Positions 16,086 through 24,951 of a stretch of DNA of 64,000 nucleotides are shown here, one piece after another (positions within the stretch are counted from its first letter, which is position 1; every line of letters begins with the position of its first letter). Source of the stretch: Clostridium sartagoforme AAU1 (GTDB taxonomy: Bacteria > Bacillota > Clostridia > Clostridiales > Clostridiaceae). The stretch lies in the NCBI RefSeq assembly GCF_000401215.1, contig NZ_ASRV01000019.1, forward strand, positions 1 to 64,000, read 5' to 3'. The notes under the pieces were generated by a model, which ran no database searches, had not been told where the DNA came from, and saw only the letters and a list, made by a program, of their open reading frames with translations. Position numbers and translations under genes: made by a program.

Positions 16086-16159
16086 TGGAGCGGGTGATGA
16101 GAATCGAACTCACGTAACTTGCTTGGAAGGCAAGGGCTCTACCATTGAGCTACACCCGC
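16086..16159 (-). tRNA. tRNA-Gly (anticodon TCC)
   Basis: 74-nt cloverleaf on the minus strand, acceptor GCGGGTG/CACCCGC, D arm AGCTCAATGGTAGAGC, anticodon loop CTTCCAA (TCC), T arm with GTTCGATTC, CCA encoded. First of two tRNAs in this transcript. Confidence 0.96.
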
Positions 16160-16223
16160 ATATATTATTGACAATAATAATTATATAATTTCTAAATAAT
16201 ACTGTCAATAATAAATTTTAGTC

Positions 16224-16898
16224 TTAAATTATTTCTGTAAGTGATTTTAATAGAATATCTTTAAACTTTTCTCCATCACTTTTACTTTTGTCAGCTTTTT
16301 CACATATGTTTTTCCATTCAGAAATACTTATACCTGTTCGCTCCTTAAACTCACTATCATTTGTTGTCATATAACTTGAGTTTACAACAAATTCCCCTAA
16401 GTCTTTTGGAGTATTAAATATCTTTAAGTATAAAAACTCCTTATTGTCTCCATACCAAGTTCTATTAAAATCTCTTGCAAATCTTTGAAGAGCTCTAATT
16501 AATTTATCCTTGGATAAAACCCAACATTCCTTTATCATTTTCACATGTCTTCGCATATTATCTGCTTCTTCTCTTGATATTTTTTTATTTTTTTCTCCAT
16601 CTGAGATTATTCTGTCCACTGGGATATTCGGAACATTAATTACCATTCTCTCTTTTCCATATATCCATTTATAAAATGCCTCTTGCAAAAATGAGTATTG
16701 GATATAACCTAATAGCATCTTTTCATTAGGAAAATATGCCCATATATTACTAAGTCCATTATTCTTACAAAAAACTAATGTATGGATATATATACTCTTT
16801 TCATTGGGTAATTTATCCATAAACATATGACCTCTTATAGTTTTATTTTCGTTAATTAATTCTTCCCAGTAATCAAATGAATCATAATTATGTCTCAC
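16224..16898 (-). CDS. Conserved-looking hypothetical protein
   Basis: 224 residues, soluble, no signal peptide or membrane helix. I do not recognise a named family. Visible features are a YWEELINENK start, an aromatic-rich middle (YSFLQEAFYKWIYGKERMVI) and a basic helical stretch (RRHVKMIKECWVLSKDKLIR, then ALQRFARDFNRTWYG). Codon use and composition match neighbouring core genes. The upstream region holds two AT-rich palindromes that could bind a regulator, and ribosome site AAAGGTGAT precedes the start. It lies between two tRNA blocks, a position where integrated genes are common, but nothing marks it as mobile. Confidence 0.7.
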   Translation of the reverse strand: MRHNYDSFDYWEELINENKTIRGHMFMDKLPNEKSIYIHTLVFCKNNGLSNIWAYFPNEKMLLGYIQYSFLQEAFYKWIYGKERMVINVPNIPVDRIISDGEKNKKISREEADNMRRHVKMIKECWVLSKDKLIRALQRFARDFNRTWYGDNKEFLYLKIFNTPKDLGEFVVNSSYMTTNDSEFKERTGISISEWKNICEKADKSKSDGEKFKDILLKSLTEII

Positions 16899-16924
16899 TG
16901 TATCACCTTTCTTTCACCTACATA

Positions 16925-16974
16925 GTATAATATATTATACATATATAATATACTATACGTACATTATATAGTAT
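16925..16974 (-). promoter_or_regulatory. Palindromic operator-like sites before the 16.2-kb hypothetical gene
   Basis: GTATAATATATTATAC at 16925-16940 is a perfect 16-bp palindrome. ATACTATA (16950-16957) and TATAGTAT (16967-16974) form a second inverted pair. Both use TATA-type half-sites and overlap the expected promoter. Confidence 0.4.
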
Positions 16975-17128
16975 GTTATACCATCTTTTCAAGTACTTTT
17001 AAAGAATATAACAAAGTAAATTAAAACACTTTCTAAATTTAATTTTCTGACAATATAGATATACATATTTGAAATAAAAATAAATTTATTTTATAATATT
17101 ATTAAAGATAGAAAAAGGAGGCATGACT

Positions 17129-17539
17129 TTGCACCACTGTGAAATTTGTGGATCAACAGCGGATATTCATCATATAGTTCATAAACATGAAGGTGGTTAC
17201 GATATTAAACTCAACTATAAATATCTCTGTAACTACCACCATAGAGGGAAAAATGGACCTCATAACTGTATAGAAACTGATTTGAAATATAAACTAGAAA
17301 TGCAAGATAAACTTTTTAATCTCTTGCCAAAAGACTACTATACAGCTAAAGAACTTTATACTATTTTAGGAATGTCTAACTCTTCTTTAAAAAGATTAAT
17401 AAAAAAGCTTAAGTTATTTAAAGAAGGATATTCTAAAAAAGAAGTAATAAAAAACCTCATGGGTGGTAAACTCTACTCCTATGCTATGCTTAAGGAGCTA
17501 GAATTGGAACGTCTTTTCAATAGTATTAATATTAGCTAA
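17129..17539 (+). CDS. HNH-like zinc-binding protein with C-terminal helix-turn-helix
   Basis: 136 residues if it starts at the TTG at 17129. AGGAGG lies seven bases before that TTG, while the ATG at 17123 is only one base from it, so TTG is preferred. The N-terminal half HHCEICGS, DIHHIVHKHEGG, YLCNYHHRGKNGPHNC has paired Cys/His ligands and the HH core of an HNH-type beta-beta-alpha-metal fold. Residues about 70-95 (AKELYTILGMSNSSLKRLIK) look like a MerR/excisionase-type helix-turn-helix. A site-specific nuclease or a metal-dependent DNA-binding regulator are both possible. It sits between two tRNA pairs, facing the opposite way, with its own terminator. Confidence 0.7.
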   Translation: MHHCEICGSTADIHHIVHKHEGGYDIKLNYKYLCNYHHRGKNGPHNCIETDLKYKLEMQDKLFNLLPKDYYTAKELYTILGMSNSSLKRLIKKLKLFKEGYSKKEVIKNLMGGKLYSYAMLKELELERLFNSINIS

Positions 17540-17573
17540 AGTTTAACTTTATATTCAGATAATAACTTTTAAT

Positions 17574-17613
17574 AAAAAAATAGACTTTAATATTAAAATT
17601 AAAGTCTATTTTT
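17574..17613. terminator. Bidirectional terminator (HNH-like gene and tRNA-Leu/Gly transcript)
   Basis: Stem AAAAATAGACTTTAAT/ATTAAAGTCTATTTTT. It ends the plus-strand gene and directly follows tRNA-Gly(GCC) on minus. Confidence 0.85.
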
Positions 17614-17687
17614 GGAGCGGAAGACGGGATTCGAACCCGCAACTTTCACCTTGGCAAGGTGACACTCTACCGTTGAGTCACTTCCGC
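17613..17687 (-). tRNA. tRNA-Gly (anticodon GCC)
   Basis: 75-nt cloverleaf on the minus strand, acceptor GCGGAAG/CTTCCGC, anticodon loop TTGCCAA (GCC), T arm GGGTTCGAATCCC, CCA encoded. Second tRNA of the transcript that starts with tRNA-Leu. Confidence 0.96.
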
Positions 17688-17713
17688 ATATACAATTATT
17701 TTAAGATTTAATA

Positions 17714-17797
17714 TGGTGCAGATGAAGGGAGTCGAACCCCCACGCCAATGGCGCTAGATCCTAAGTCTAGTGCGTCTGCCAATTCCGCCACATCTGC
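17714..17797 (-). tRNA. tRNA-Leu (anticodon TAG)
   Basis: 84-nt class II tRNA on the minus strand, acceptor GCAGATG/CATCTGC, anticodon loop CTTAGGA (TAG), long variable arm CGCCATTGGCG, CCA encoded. Confidence 0.96.
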
Positions 17798-17884
17798 ATA
17801 CCTTATATTAACATTATATAGAAAAAATATTTTTAAATCAATAATAAAATATTTTATATTATTATTTTTTACTGTATTCTTTTA

Positions 17885-17913
17885 TTGACATTAACATATT
17901 ATATAATTATAAT
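17885..17913 (+). promoter_or_regulatory. Sigma-A promoter of thrS
   Basis: TTGACA (17885-17890), 17-bp spacer, TATAAT (17908-17913), a perfect consensus just before the T-box leader. Confidence 0.88.
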
Positions 17914-17934
17914 TAATATTAAATATTTTAACAC

Positions 17935-18170
17935 GTTGAAGAGAAGAGTAAACTAATTTTCATTTTCAGAGAGGGATATATTTGGTGAAATTATCTTATT
18001 TGAATCTAGTTGAAAACCACCTCTGAGTGACTTTAATAAAGTCCGTTTATATCACGTTACGATATCTTAAGTGGCCTAACTTTAGGCAAATTAGGGTGGA
18101 ACCGCGGGAAATTAAGAATTTAATGCTCTCGTCCCTTCTATTATTTTGAAGGGATGAGGGCTTTTTTATT
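17935..18170 (+). promoter_or_regulatory. T-box leader, threonine specific, upstream of thrS
   Basis: Stem I is closed by CAGAGAGG and CCTCTG. The triplet ACC at 18016-18018, just 5' of the closing strand, is the likely Thr specifier. The invariant T-box AGGGTGGAACCGCGGG is at 18093-18108. The terminator stem GCTCTCGTCCCTTC/GAAGGGATGAGGGC with T run is at 18125-18168. Uncharged tRNA-Thr should prevent termination. Confidence 0.94.
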
Positions 18171-18253
18171 TATAAAAATATTATTTTAAGGCTAATGAAC
18201 CATAAATCGCAATTGCGATATTTTATTTATATAACATGGAAGGAGAAAATAAA

Positions 18254-20191
18254 ATGATTAAAATCACTTTAAAAGATGGATCAATAAAAGAAGTTGAAGC
18301 TGGTATTTCTGTTTTAGACATAGCTAAATCAATTAGCGAAGGTTTAGCTAGAAATGCTTGCTGTGGAATAGTTAATGGAAAGGTGGTTGACTTACGTCAT
18401 ACAGTAAATGAGGATAGTGAACTTGCTATTTGTACATTTGACTCACAAGAAGGGAAAGATGCATTAAGACATAGTGTATCTCATGTTTTAGCATACGCTG
18501 TTAAAAGATTATATCCAAATACAAAGTTAGCTATAGGACCGGCAATAAATGATGGCTTCTACTATGACTTTGATGTAGAAAAGTCATTTAGTGCTGATGA
18601 TTTAATAAAGATAGAAGATGAAATGAGAAAAATAATAAAAGAAAATCCTTCAATTGAAAGATTTGAACTACCAAGATCTGAAGCTTTAAAACTTATGGAA
18701 GAAGCTAATGAATCCTATAAAGTTGAGCTAATAAATGATTTAGATGAAAATGAGGTTATATCTTTCTATAAAATGGGTGACTTTATTGATTTATGTGCTG
18801 GACCACACCTAATATCTTTAAAACCTGTTAAAGCAGTTAAACTTCTTAGAAGCGCTGGTGCTTACTGGAAGGGTAATGAAAAGAATAAAATGCTTTCAAG
18901 AATATATGGAACTGCATTCTTAAAAAAATCTGATTTAGATGCTCACTTAGAAGCCTTAGAAGAAGCTAAAAGAAGAGATCATAATAAGTTAGGAAGAGAA
19001 TTAGGTATATTTACTACTGATGAAAATGTCGGTCAAGGATTACCTTTATTAATGCCAAAGGGAGCTAAAATAATACAACTTCTTCAAAGATGGGTAGAAG
19101 ATGAAGAAGAAAAAAGAGGTTATGTATTAACTAAAACTCCTTTAATGGCTAAAAGTGATTTATATAAAGTTTCTGGTCACTGGGATCACTATAAAGATGG
19201 AATGTTTGTATTAGGAGATGAAGAAAAGGATACTGAAGTTATGGCACTAAGACCTATGACTTGTCCTTTCCAATATTCAATATATAATGCAACTCAACAC
19301 AGTTATAGAGACTTACCAGTAAGATTTGCTGAAACTTCAACTCTATTTAGAAATGAATCTTCTGGTGAAATGCATGGACTTATAAGAGTAAGACAATTTA
19401 CCCTTGCTGATGGGCACATTGTATGTACACCTGAACAACTTGAAGAAGAATTTAAAGGCTGTGTTGATTTAATAAATCATATTATGACTACTCTTGGAAT
19501 AGATAAGGATATATCTTATAGATTCTCAAAATGGGATCCTAATAATACTGAAAAATATATAAATGATCCTGAAGCTTGGAATAACACTCAAAATATAATG
19601 AGAGATATACTAAATCATCTTGGTATTGATTATGTTGAAGCTGATGATGAAGCTGCATTCTACGGACCAAAGCTTGACATACAATTTAAGAATGTTCATG
19701 GTAAAGAAGATACAATAATAACAGTTCAAATTGATTTTGCTCTTGCTAGTAGATTTGGAATGACTTATATAGACAAAAATGGTGATAAAAAATATCCTTA
19801 TATAGTTCATAGATCTTCAATTGGATGTTACGAAAGAACTTTAGCTATGCTTATAGAAAAATATGCTGGAGCATTACCAACTTGGTTATGTCCAACTCAA
19901 GCTATAGTACTTCCTATATCAGATAAATATAATGATTATGCTGAATCAATAGTTAAAGATTTCAAAAACTCAGGCATAAGAATAAATGGGGATTATAGAG
20001 CTGAAAAAATTGGTTATAAGATTAGAGAAGCTAGACTTGAAAGAATACCTTATATATTAGTTGTTGGTGAAAAAGAAGCTGCGAATAATGAGGCTTCAGT
20101 AAGAAGTAGAAAAAATGGAGAAGAAGGTGCTCTTCAAGTTTCCGAGTTAAAAAATAGATTAATATTAGAAATAGCTAATAAAGAAAAGTAA
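18254..20191 (+). CDS. thrS: Threonyl-tRNA synthetase
   Basis: 645 residues from the ATG at 18254, eight bases after AAGGAGA; an in-frame ATG at 18236 lies before that site. It charges tRNA-Thr with threonine. Domains in order are TGS (1-60), the editing domain with HSVSHVLAYAV and CAGPHL, the class II catalytic core with motif 2 (RFAETSTLFRNE) and zinc-binding residues around MRPMTCPF, and the anticodon-binding domain (from about 540, LPTWLCPTQAIVLPIS). Full length. Controlled by the T-box leader, and followed by a strong terminator. Confidence 0.98.
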   Translation: MIKITLKDGSIKEVEAGISVLDIAKSISEGLARNACCGIVNGKVVDLRHTVNEDSELAICTFDSQEGKDALRHSVSHVLAYAVKRLYPNTKLAIGPAINDGFYYDFDVEKSFSADDLIKIEDEMRKIIKENPSIERFELPRSEALKLMEEANESYKVELINDLDENEVISFYKMGDFIDLCAGPHLISLKPVKAVKLLRSAGAYWKGNEKNKMLSRIYGTAFLKKSDLDAHLEALEEAKRRDHNKLGRELGIFTTDENVGQGLPLLMPKGAKIIQLLQRWVEDEEEKRGYVLTKTPLMAKSDLYKVSGHWDHYKDGMFVLGDEEKDTEVMALRPMTCPFQYSIYNATQHSYRDLPVRFAETSTLFRNESSGEMHGLIRVRQFTLADGHIVCTPEQLEEEFKGCVDLINHIMTTLGIDKDISYRFSKWDPNNTEKYINDPEAWNNTQNIMRDILNHLGIDYVEADDEAAFYGPKLDIQFKNVHGKEDTIITVQIDFALASRFGMTYIDKNGDKKYPYIVHRSSIGCYERTLAMLIEKYAGALPTWLCPTQAIVLPISDKYNDYAESIVKDFKNSGIRINGDYRAEKIGYKIREARLERIPYILVVGEKEAANNEASVRSRKNGEEGALQVSELKNRLILEIANKEK

Positions 20192-20192
20192 T

Positions 20193-20235
20193 AAAAAAGA
20201 AGGTATTTGATTAATTTCAAATGCCTTCTTTTTTC
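20193..20235 (+). terminator. Terminator of thrS
   Basis: Stem AAAAAAGAAGGTATTTGA/TTCAAATGCCTTCTTTTTT with one wobble pair and a T run directly after the stop. Confidence 0.88.
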
Positions 20236-20296
20236 ATTACTTCCATTAAATTATAACTCTCAGAAACTATCATCATCTTACAAAACTATTCTTTGG

Positions 20297-20854
20297 CTAT
20301 TTATCTAAAGTTCTTATTACTCTACAAGGGTTACCAACAGCTAATACATTATCTGGAATGCTCTTAGTTACAACACTTCCTGACCCAATAACCGAGTTTC
20401 TTCCTATTCTTACACCTGGATTAATAGTAGTCCCTCCACCTATCCAAACTCCATCACATATCTCTACCGGATCTGCATACTCTAAATCTTTCATTCGCTC
20501 TTCAACGGAAAGTGCATGATTAGCTGTAAATATGTTTACATTAGGCCCAATCATAACATTTTTTCCTATAGTAACTTTTCCACAATCTAATATTGTGCAA
20601 TTATAATTTGCAAAGGATTTTTCGCCCCAATGTATATTATATCCATAAGCACATCTAAATGGTTGTTCTATATAGAACTCTTCAGGCGTATATCCAAATA
20701 ATCCCCTAAGCAAATTCATTCTTTTTTCTATTTCTTTTGGGTGTAATGAATTATATTCAAACATAACTTCATTTGCATGCTGTCTATCATTAAACAACTC
20801 ATCCCCTAAAGACACATACCAATCACCTTTTAACATCTTTTCTTTCTCGGTCAT
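20297..20854 (-). CDS. Sugar O-acetyltransferase, maltose/galactoside type
   Basis: 185 residues, ribosome site AAAGGAGAT. The N-terminal Mac domain (MLKGDWYVSLGDELFNDRQH) is followed by left-handed beta-helix hexapeptide repeats (IGKNVMIGPNVNIFTANHAL, VWIGGGTTINPGVRIGRNSV, IGSGSVVTKSIPDNVLAVGNP). The histidine in TANHAL is the usual catalytic base of the Maa/LacA group. It transfers acetyl from acetyl-CoA to a sugar hydroxyl; the substrate cannot be read from sequence. The next gene on the strand, a small coiled-coil protein, lies 43 bp upstream. Confidence 0.9.
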   Translation of the reverse strand: MTEKEKMLKGDWYVSLGDELFNDRQHANEVMFEYNSLHPKEIEKRMNLLRGLFGYTPEEFYIEQPFRCAYGYNIHWGEKSFANYNCTILDCGKVTIGKNVMIGPNVNIFTANHALSVEERMKDLEYADPVEICDGVWIGGGTTINPGVRIGRNSVIGSGSVVTKSIPDNVLAVGNPCRVIRTLDK

Positions 20855-20897
20855 ATTAATCTCCTTTTAACATTAAATTATATTTATGAAAAGACTT

Positions 20898-21080
20898 CTA
20901 TTTATTTTCCTCAATAAGCTTTTTCATCTTATTTTGAAGTAACCATATTTTCTTTTGCTTTCTATTATAAGAAACCATTTTTTCCTTATTATTAACACTA
21001 GATTCTAATTGCTTTGTAGTCTTTTCTTCATATAACTTTAATGCTTCATTGAGAATTTGAAATTCTTCTTTATTAAACAT
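20898..21080 (-). CDS. Small helical protein of unknown function
   Basis: 60 residues with a good ribosome site (AAGGAGTG). Rich in Lys, Glu and Gln with heptad-like hydrophobic spacing, so probably a short coiled coil; no Cys, membrane segment or known motif. It lies between the ZIP transporter and the acetyltransferase genes in the same direction with short gaps, so it may share their transcript. Function unknown. Confidence 0.6.
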   Translation of the reverse strand: MFNKEEFQILNEALKLYEEKTTKQLESSVNNKEKMVSYNRKQKKIWLLQNKMKKLIEENK

Positions 21081-21119
21081 AAAAACACTCCTTATGCTAA
21101 TGTAAATTAATTTATTTAA

Positions 21120-21899
21120 TTATGATAGTGCTACATCTAAAATCATCATAATTACAAATCCTATAGAAAAAGCTATTGCACTAATATCTGAAAAATTATC
21201 TTCTGCAGCTTCTGGTATTAATTCTTCAACTACAACAAAAATCATGGCTCCTGCCGCAAAAGAAAGAAGATATGGCATAATTGGTGAAACAACACTAGAA
21301 AATATTATAGTTATTACTGCTGCTATAGGTTCTACTATTCCAGATAAAGCTCCATAAAGAAAAGCTTTATTTTTGCTTAATCCTTCACTTCTAATAGGCA
21401 TTGATATTATTGCCCCCTCTGGGAAGTTTTGAATTGCTATTCCTATAGAAAGAGCGAGAGCCGATGCAATAGTTATTGCTCCACCTTCATTCATAACTGC
21501 TGCAAAAACAATTCCTATAGCCATTCCTTCTGGAATATTATGAATTACTACTGATAATACCAGTTTTGTAGTTTTACTTAATTTATAGTTTTTTGATCCC
21601 TCTTCATTCTTACCATCAACATGTATATGTGGAATGATTTTATCTAAAGAATATAAAAACATAATACCGACAAGTATTCCAACAGCAGCTGGAATAAATG
21701 ATAATTTTCCCATGTCTTTAGAGATATCTATTGAAGGAATAATTAATGACCATACTGATGCTGCTATCATAACTCCTGATGCAAATCCAAGAAGTATTTT
21801 ATTAACTTTTTTATTCATTTCTTTCTTCATTAAATATACACAAGCAGCACCTAAAGACGTACCTACAAAAGGTATTAAGATTCCGATTAAAATATTCAT
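21120..21899 (-). CDS. ZIP family divalent metal transporter
   Basis: 259 residues, ribosome site AAAGGAGGAG. Eight hydrophobic segments. Helices 4 and 5 carry the metal-binding motifs HNIPEGMAIG and QNFPEGAII, and a short His-containing loop (HIHVDG) lies between helices 3 and 4. ZIP/ZupT-type proteins import Zn2+ and sometimes Fe2+ or Mn2+; the metal cannot be assigned. The 240 bp upstream hold only AT-rich DNA with no recognised riboswitch or Zur-like site. Confidence 0.9.
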   Translation of the reverse strand: MNILIGILIPFVGTSLGAACVYLMKKEMNKKVNKILLGFASGVMIAASVWSLIIPSIDISKDMGKLSFIPAAVGILVGIMFLYSLDKIIPHIHVDGKNEEGSKNYKLSKTTKLVLSVVIHNIPEGMAIGIVFAAVMNEGGAITIASALALSIGIAIQNFPEGAIISMPIRSEGLSKNKAFLYGALSGIVEPIAAVITIIFSSVVSPIMPYLLSFAAGAMIFVVVEELIPEAAEDNFSDISAIAFSIGFVIMMILDVALS

Positions 21900-22137
21900 T
21901 GCTACTACTCCTCCTTTACAAATAGAATGTTCTCTATTTTTATAATAATGAATTAAATTTTATTCATCATATATATCGACTTAATTTTTACTTATTAATA
22001 TGTTACAACTTTTACTCATGTTTATCAAGTATTCATGGATTTCTACCCTATTTATATTCATCAAAGTCTTAAAATATATACTTATTGCTGTAAATAAGCT
22101 TATCTGCCTATTTGAATACTCTCAATAATATTAAATT

Positions 22138-22188
22138 TGAAAAAAAAGCTACTATTCTACATAATGTATATAGAATAGTAGCTTTATA
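22138..22188 (-). terminator. Terminator of metY
   Basis: Perfect 15-bp stem AAAGCTACTATTCTA/TAGAATAGTAGCTTT with a run of T on the minus strand, eight bases after the metY stop. Confidence 0.85.
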
Positions 22189-22195
22189 AAATTCT

Positions 22196-23473
22196 CTATA
22201 TTGATTCTAATGCTTGTTCAAAGTCTGAGATTATATCTCTTATATCTTCTACTCCAATTGATACTCTCATCAAATCAGGAGTTACTCCACTTGCTATCTG
22301 TTCTTTTTCAGATAATTGACTATGAGTAGTTGTTGCTGGATGTAAAAGGCAGCTTCTTACATCACCTAATGTTACTACTAATGCTACTAAATTTAATGAT
22401 TTTGCAAACCTTTTTGCATCCTCTATACCGCCATTTATTCCAAAAGTTAATAATCCACTTCCTCCACCTTTTAAATATTTTTTTGCTTTATCATATTGAG
22501 AGCTCGTTTCAATATATGGATAATTAACCCATCTTATTTTAGGATGTTTTTCTAACCATTTTGCTAAATCTAAAGCATTTTGTGAATGTCTTTCCATTCT
22601 TAAATGAAGAGTTTCTAGCCCTAAGTTAGTTAAATAAGCATTAAAGGGACTTTGGCACGCCCCTAAATCTCGTCCTAATGTAACTCTTAATTTTGTTATA
22701 TATGCTGCATTTCCAAAGCTTTCTACATACCTTAACCCATGATAACTTGCATCTGGTTCTGTGAAATCTTTAAATTTTCCATTTGCCCAGTTAAAATTTC
22801 CACCATCAACTACTATTCCACCAATACTTTGAGCATGACCATCTGCATATTTTGTTGTGGAATGCACTACTACATTAGCTCCATGTTCAAATGGATTACA
22901 TAGGTATGGAGTCCCCACAGTATTATCTACTATAAATGGAATTTCTAATTTTCTTGCAACCTCTGCAAATTTATCAAAATCTAATATATCTAATCCTGGA
23001 TTTCCTATTGTTTCTCCATATATTACTTTAGTATTATCCTTTGCACATGAAAGTATTTCTTCTTGGCTTGCTTCTGGATCTACAAAAGTAACATCTATTC
23101 CCATTTTTTTAAGATTTACTGTAAATAAGTTGACAGTTCCCCCATATAAACTCGCTGATGATATAACATGATCTCCAGCGCTGCATATATTTAATATTGC
23201 ATATAATAAAGCTGCTTGTCCTGATGAGGTAGCTACTGCCCCAATACCACCTTGCAGTTTAGCAAACTTTTCTTCCAATGCTCCCACTGTTGGATTTGAT
23301 ATTCTGCTATATAGATGTCCTTCAGCCCCCAAATTAAATAACTTTTCTAATTGATCAGGATCATCATATTTATATGTCGCTGTTTGAAATATTGGTAATA
23401 CCCTTGGCTCTCCAGCCTTTGGTGCATACCCTCCTTGAATGCATATTGTCCCTTTTTTCCATTGATTTGTCAT
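22196..23473 (-). CDS. metY: O-acetylhomoserine sulfhydrylase (Cys/Met metabolism PLP enzyme)
   Basis: 425 residues, ribosome site AAGGGGG. It makes homocysteine from O-acetylhomoserine and sulfide. The Cys/Met PLP fold is complete: YSRISNPT, the PLP lysine K208 in HSTTKYADGH, and RVSIGVEDIRDIISD at the end. Length (about 425 rather than 380-400) separates MetY from MetB/MetC. A SAM-I riboswitch upstream confirms a methionine-pathway role. homoserine dehydrogenase lies 1.7 kb away on the same strand, but no homoserine acetyltransferase is present in the window. Confidence 0.93.
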   Translation of the reverse strand: MTNQWKKGTICIQGGYAPKAGEPRVLPIFQTATYKYDDPDQLEKLFNLGAEGHLYSRISNPTVGALEEKFAKLQGGIGAVATSSGQAALLYAILNICSAGDHVISSASLYGGTVNLFTVNLKKMGIDVTFVDPEASQEEILSCAKDNTKVIYGETIGNPGLDILDFDKFAEVARKLEIPFIVDNTVGTPYLCNPFEHGANVVVHSTTKYADGHAQSIGGIVVDGGNFNWANGKFKDFTEPDASYHGLRYVESFGNAAYITKLRVTLGRDLGACQSPFNAYLTNLGLETLHLRMERHSQNALDLAKWLEKHPKIRWVNYPYIETSSQYDKAKKYLKGGGSGLLTFGINGGIEDAKRFAKSLNLVALVVTLGDVRSCLLHPATTTHSQLSEKEQIASGVTPDLMRVSIGVEDIRDIISDFEQALESI

Positions 23474-23540
23474 ATTAAAAGCCCCCTTTTTAATATAATT
23501 GCTTATTGCTTATACTTTTAGATATTATTTTTTAATAAAA

Positions 23541-23735
23541 TAAAAAAAGTTACTTCAAAATAAGAAGCAACCTAAAATACTAAATTATTCATTAAAAAGT
23601 TTAATGAAATACCTTATTTGCCAAGCCATAGCTTGCAGGATTTAGCACCACACTAATTTACAAAATATCTTCATAATTTAGTAGGTTGCTAGGTTTCATA
23701 GGGCCAGTCCCTCCACCATTCTTAATAAAGTCTTT
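23541..23735 (-). promoter_or_regulatory. SAM-I (S-box) riboswitch upstream of metY
   Basis: On the minus strand: GGTGGAGGGACTGGCCC, ATGAAACCTAGCAACC and GGTGCTAAATCCTGCAAGC are the conserved core. The terminator stem GTTGCTTC/GAAGTAAC with T7 is at 23541-23571. Confidence 0.94.
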
Positions 23736-23754
23736 ATTTATTTAATTATATTTT

Positions 23755-23783
23755 ATAATACACTACATTTTTATACTTTTCAA
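23755..23783 (-). promoter_or_regulatory. Sigma-A promoter of metY
   Basis: On the minus strand TTGAAA (23778-23783) and TATTAT (23755-23760) with a 17-bp spacer. The -35 box is just past the fthC stop. Confidence 0.7.
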
Positions 23784-23786
23784 CCA

Positions 23787-24364
23787 TTATTGGTAATTTT
23801 TTATAATTTTACTATTAGTTATTATATAATCTACTTTAATATCATGTTCTTCACTTTCTATTTTATCAATTACTTGAAGATCATAAGCTAAGACAACTTT
23901 ATTAACTTTATAAGCTATATCCTTTAAATATCTATCGTAATATCCTCCCCATAGCCTATTCTATTGCAATCTTTATCAAAAACAACTCCTGGTACTACTA
24001 TTAAATCTATATTTTCTTTTTCAATATATTTAGAATCATCTATTGGCTCTAATATTCCCATTGAATTTTTCTTTAAATCATCAAAGGAGTTTAACTTTAT
24101 TGCTTTCATTGATTTATTAGTTTTATATATTTTAGGAATAAAAACATCCTTTTTATCTTCTAAAGCTTTTTTTATTATATTTATTGTATTTATTTCATTA
24201 CTAAAACTAATATAAATAAATATGTTTCTAGCATTCTTATATAACTCCGTATTTTTTAACTTATTAAATATTTCATTATCCATTATTTCTTTTTCATTCC
24301 TATTTAGTGAATCTCTTATTGATAATATTTTATTTCTTAAAATCTTTTTCTCTTCTTTTTTCAT
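23787..24364 (-). pseudogene. fthC: 5-formyltetrahydrofolate cyclo-ligase, frameshifted
   Basis: Codons 1-138 match the family (KKEEKKILRNKILSIRDSL to IDLIVVPGVVFDKDCNRIGYG). The next expected residues, GGGYYDRYL, are present only in another frame, which continues to VDYIITNSKIIKNYQ and a stop at 23787. The frames meet at GGGG on the minus strand (23947-23950); five G would restore a normal protein of about 192 residues. The enzyme converts 5-formyl-THF to 5,10-methenyl-THF using ATP. As all other residues look well preserved, a missing base in the sequence is more likely than real loss. Confidence 0.88.
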
Positions 24365-24402
24365 ATTATTCTCCTAAAAATATCTATTGCAACTTATGCC
24401 AT

Positions 24403-24861
24403 CTAAATTTTAATTCCTTTTATAATATATGATAATCCTAATCCTAAAAAGGCTACGACTGTTCCTAACATTAAATTATTTGTAAGTAATCCAATTGCTG
24501 TTCCAGCGATAAACCCTCCTAATATTATCAATTCATCCTTTTCTTCATTTTCATCTAATTCTTTATTTTCACCAGTTTCTTTATTTTCGTCTTTTTCTTC
24601 ATATTCATTACTGCTTTTATCTTCTAGATTAATTTCTTTAATAACTGTATCATTAACCATACTATCTCTATCTCTTACTAGCTCATCTAATGTTATTTCA
24701 AATAAATCACATAATACTATTAACTTTTCTATTTCAGGATAGGTTTGACCAGACTCCCACTTAGAAACCGCTTGTCTAGATACATCTAATAATTCCGCTA
24801 ACTTTTCTTGCGATAATCCTTTTCCCTTTCTCAAGGACTGTAACTTTTCTGAAAATTTCAT
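24403..24861 (-). CDS. XRE-family transcriptional regulator with C-terminal membrane anchor
   Basis: 152 residues from the ATG at 24861, four bases after GAGGTGAT. Residues 1-62 are a typical HTH_3 domain (KLQSLRKGKGLSQEKLAELL, then DVSRQAVSKWESGQTYPEI). A long Glu/Lys/Asn-rich linker follows, then two hydrophobic helices (IILGGFIAGTAIGLLTNN and LMLGTVVAFLGLGLSYII). Membrane-anchored regulators of this form occur widely in Firmicutes; ligand and targets are unknown. No partner gene is adjacent. Confidence 0.85.
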   Translation of the reverse strand: MKFSEKLQSLRKGKGLSQEKLAELLDVSRQAVSKWESGQTYPEIEKLIVLCDLFEITLDELVRDRDSMVNDTVIKEINLEDKSSNEYEEKDENKETGENKELDENEEKDELIILGGFIAGTAIGLLTNNLMLGTVVAFLGLGLSYIIKGIKI

Positions 24862-24951
24862 TTTTATCACCTCTATAAAAAAAATACCCTATACAAGTGT
24901 ATTATACTACCAATTACTATTTGCTTTTTGTCAACCTAAAGTTGCCATTGT

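Noticed and set aside
16007-17797. Integrative element bounded by the tRNA pairs
   Set aside because: No integrase and no obvious duplicated tRNA 3' end; both tRNA pairs are complete with their own terminators.
23787-24364. Programmed frameshifting in fthC
   Set aside because: The GGGG tract lacks a slippery heptamer or downstream structure, and three other genes show the same one-base homopolymer loss, so an undercall or mutation is simpler.
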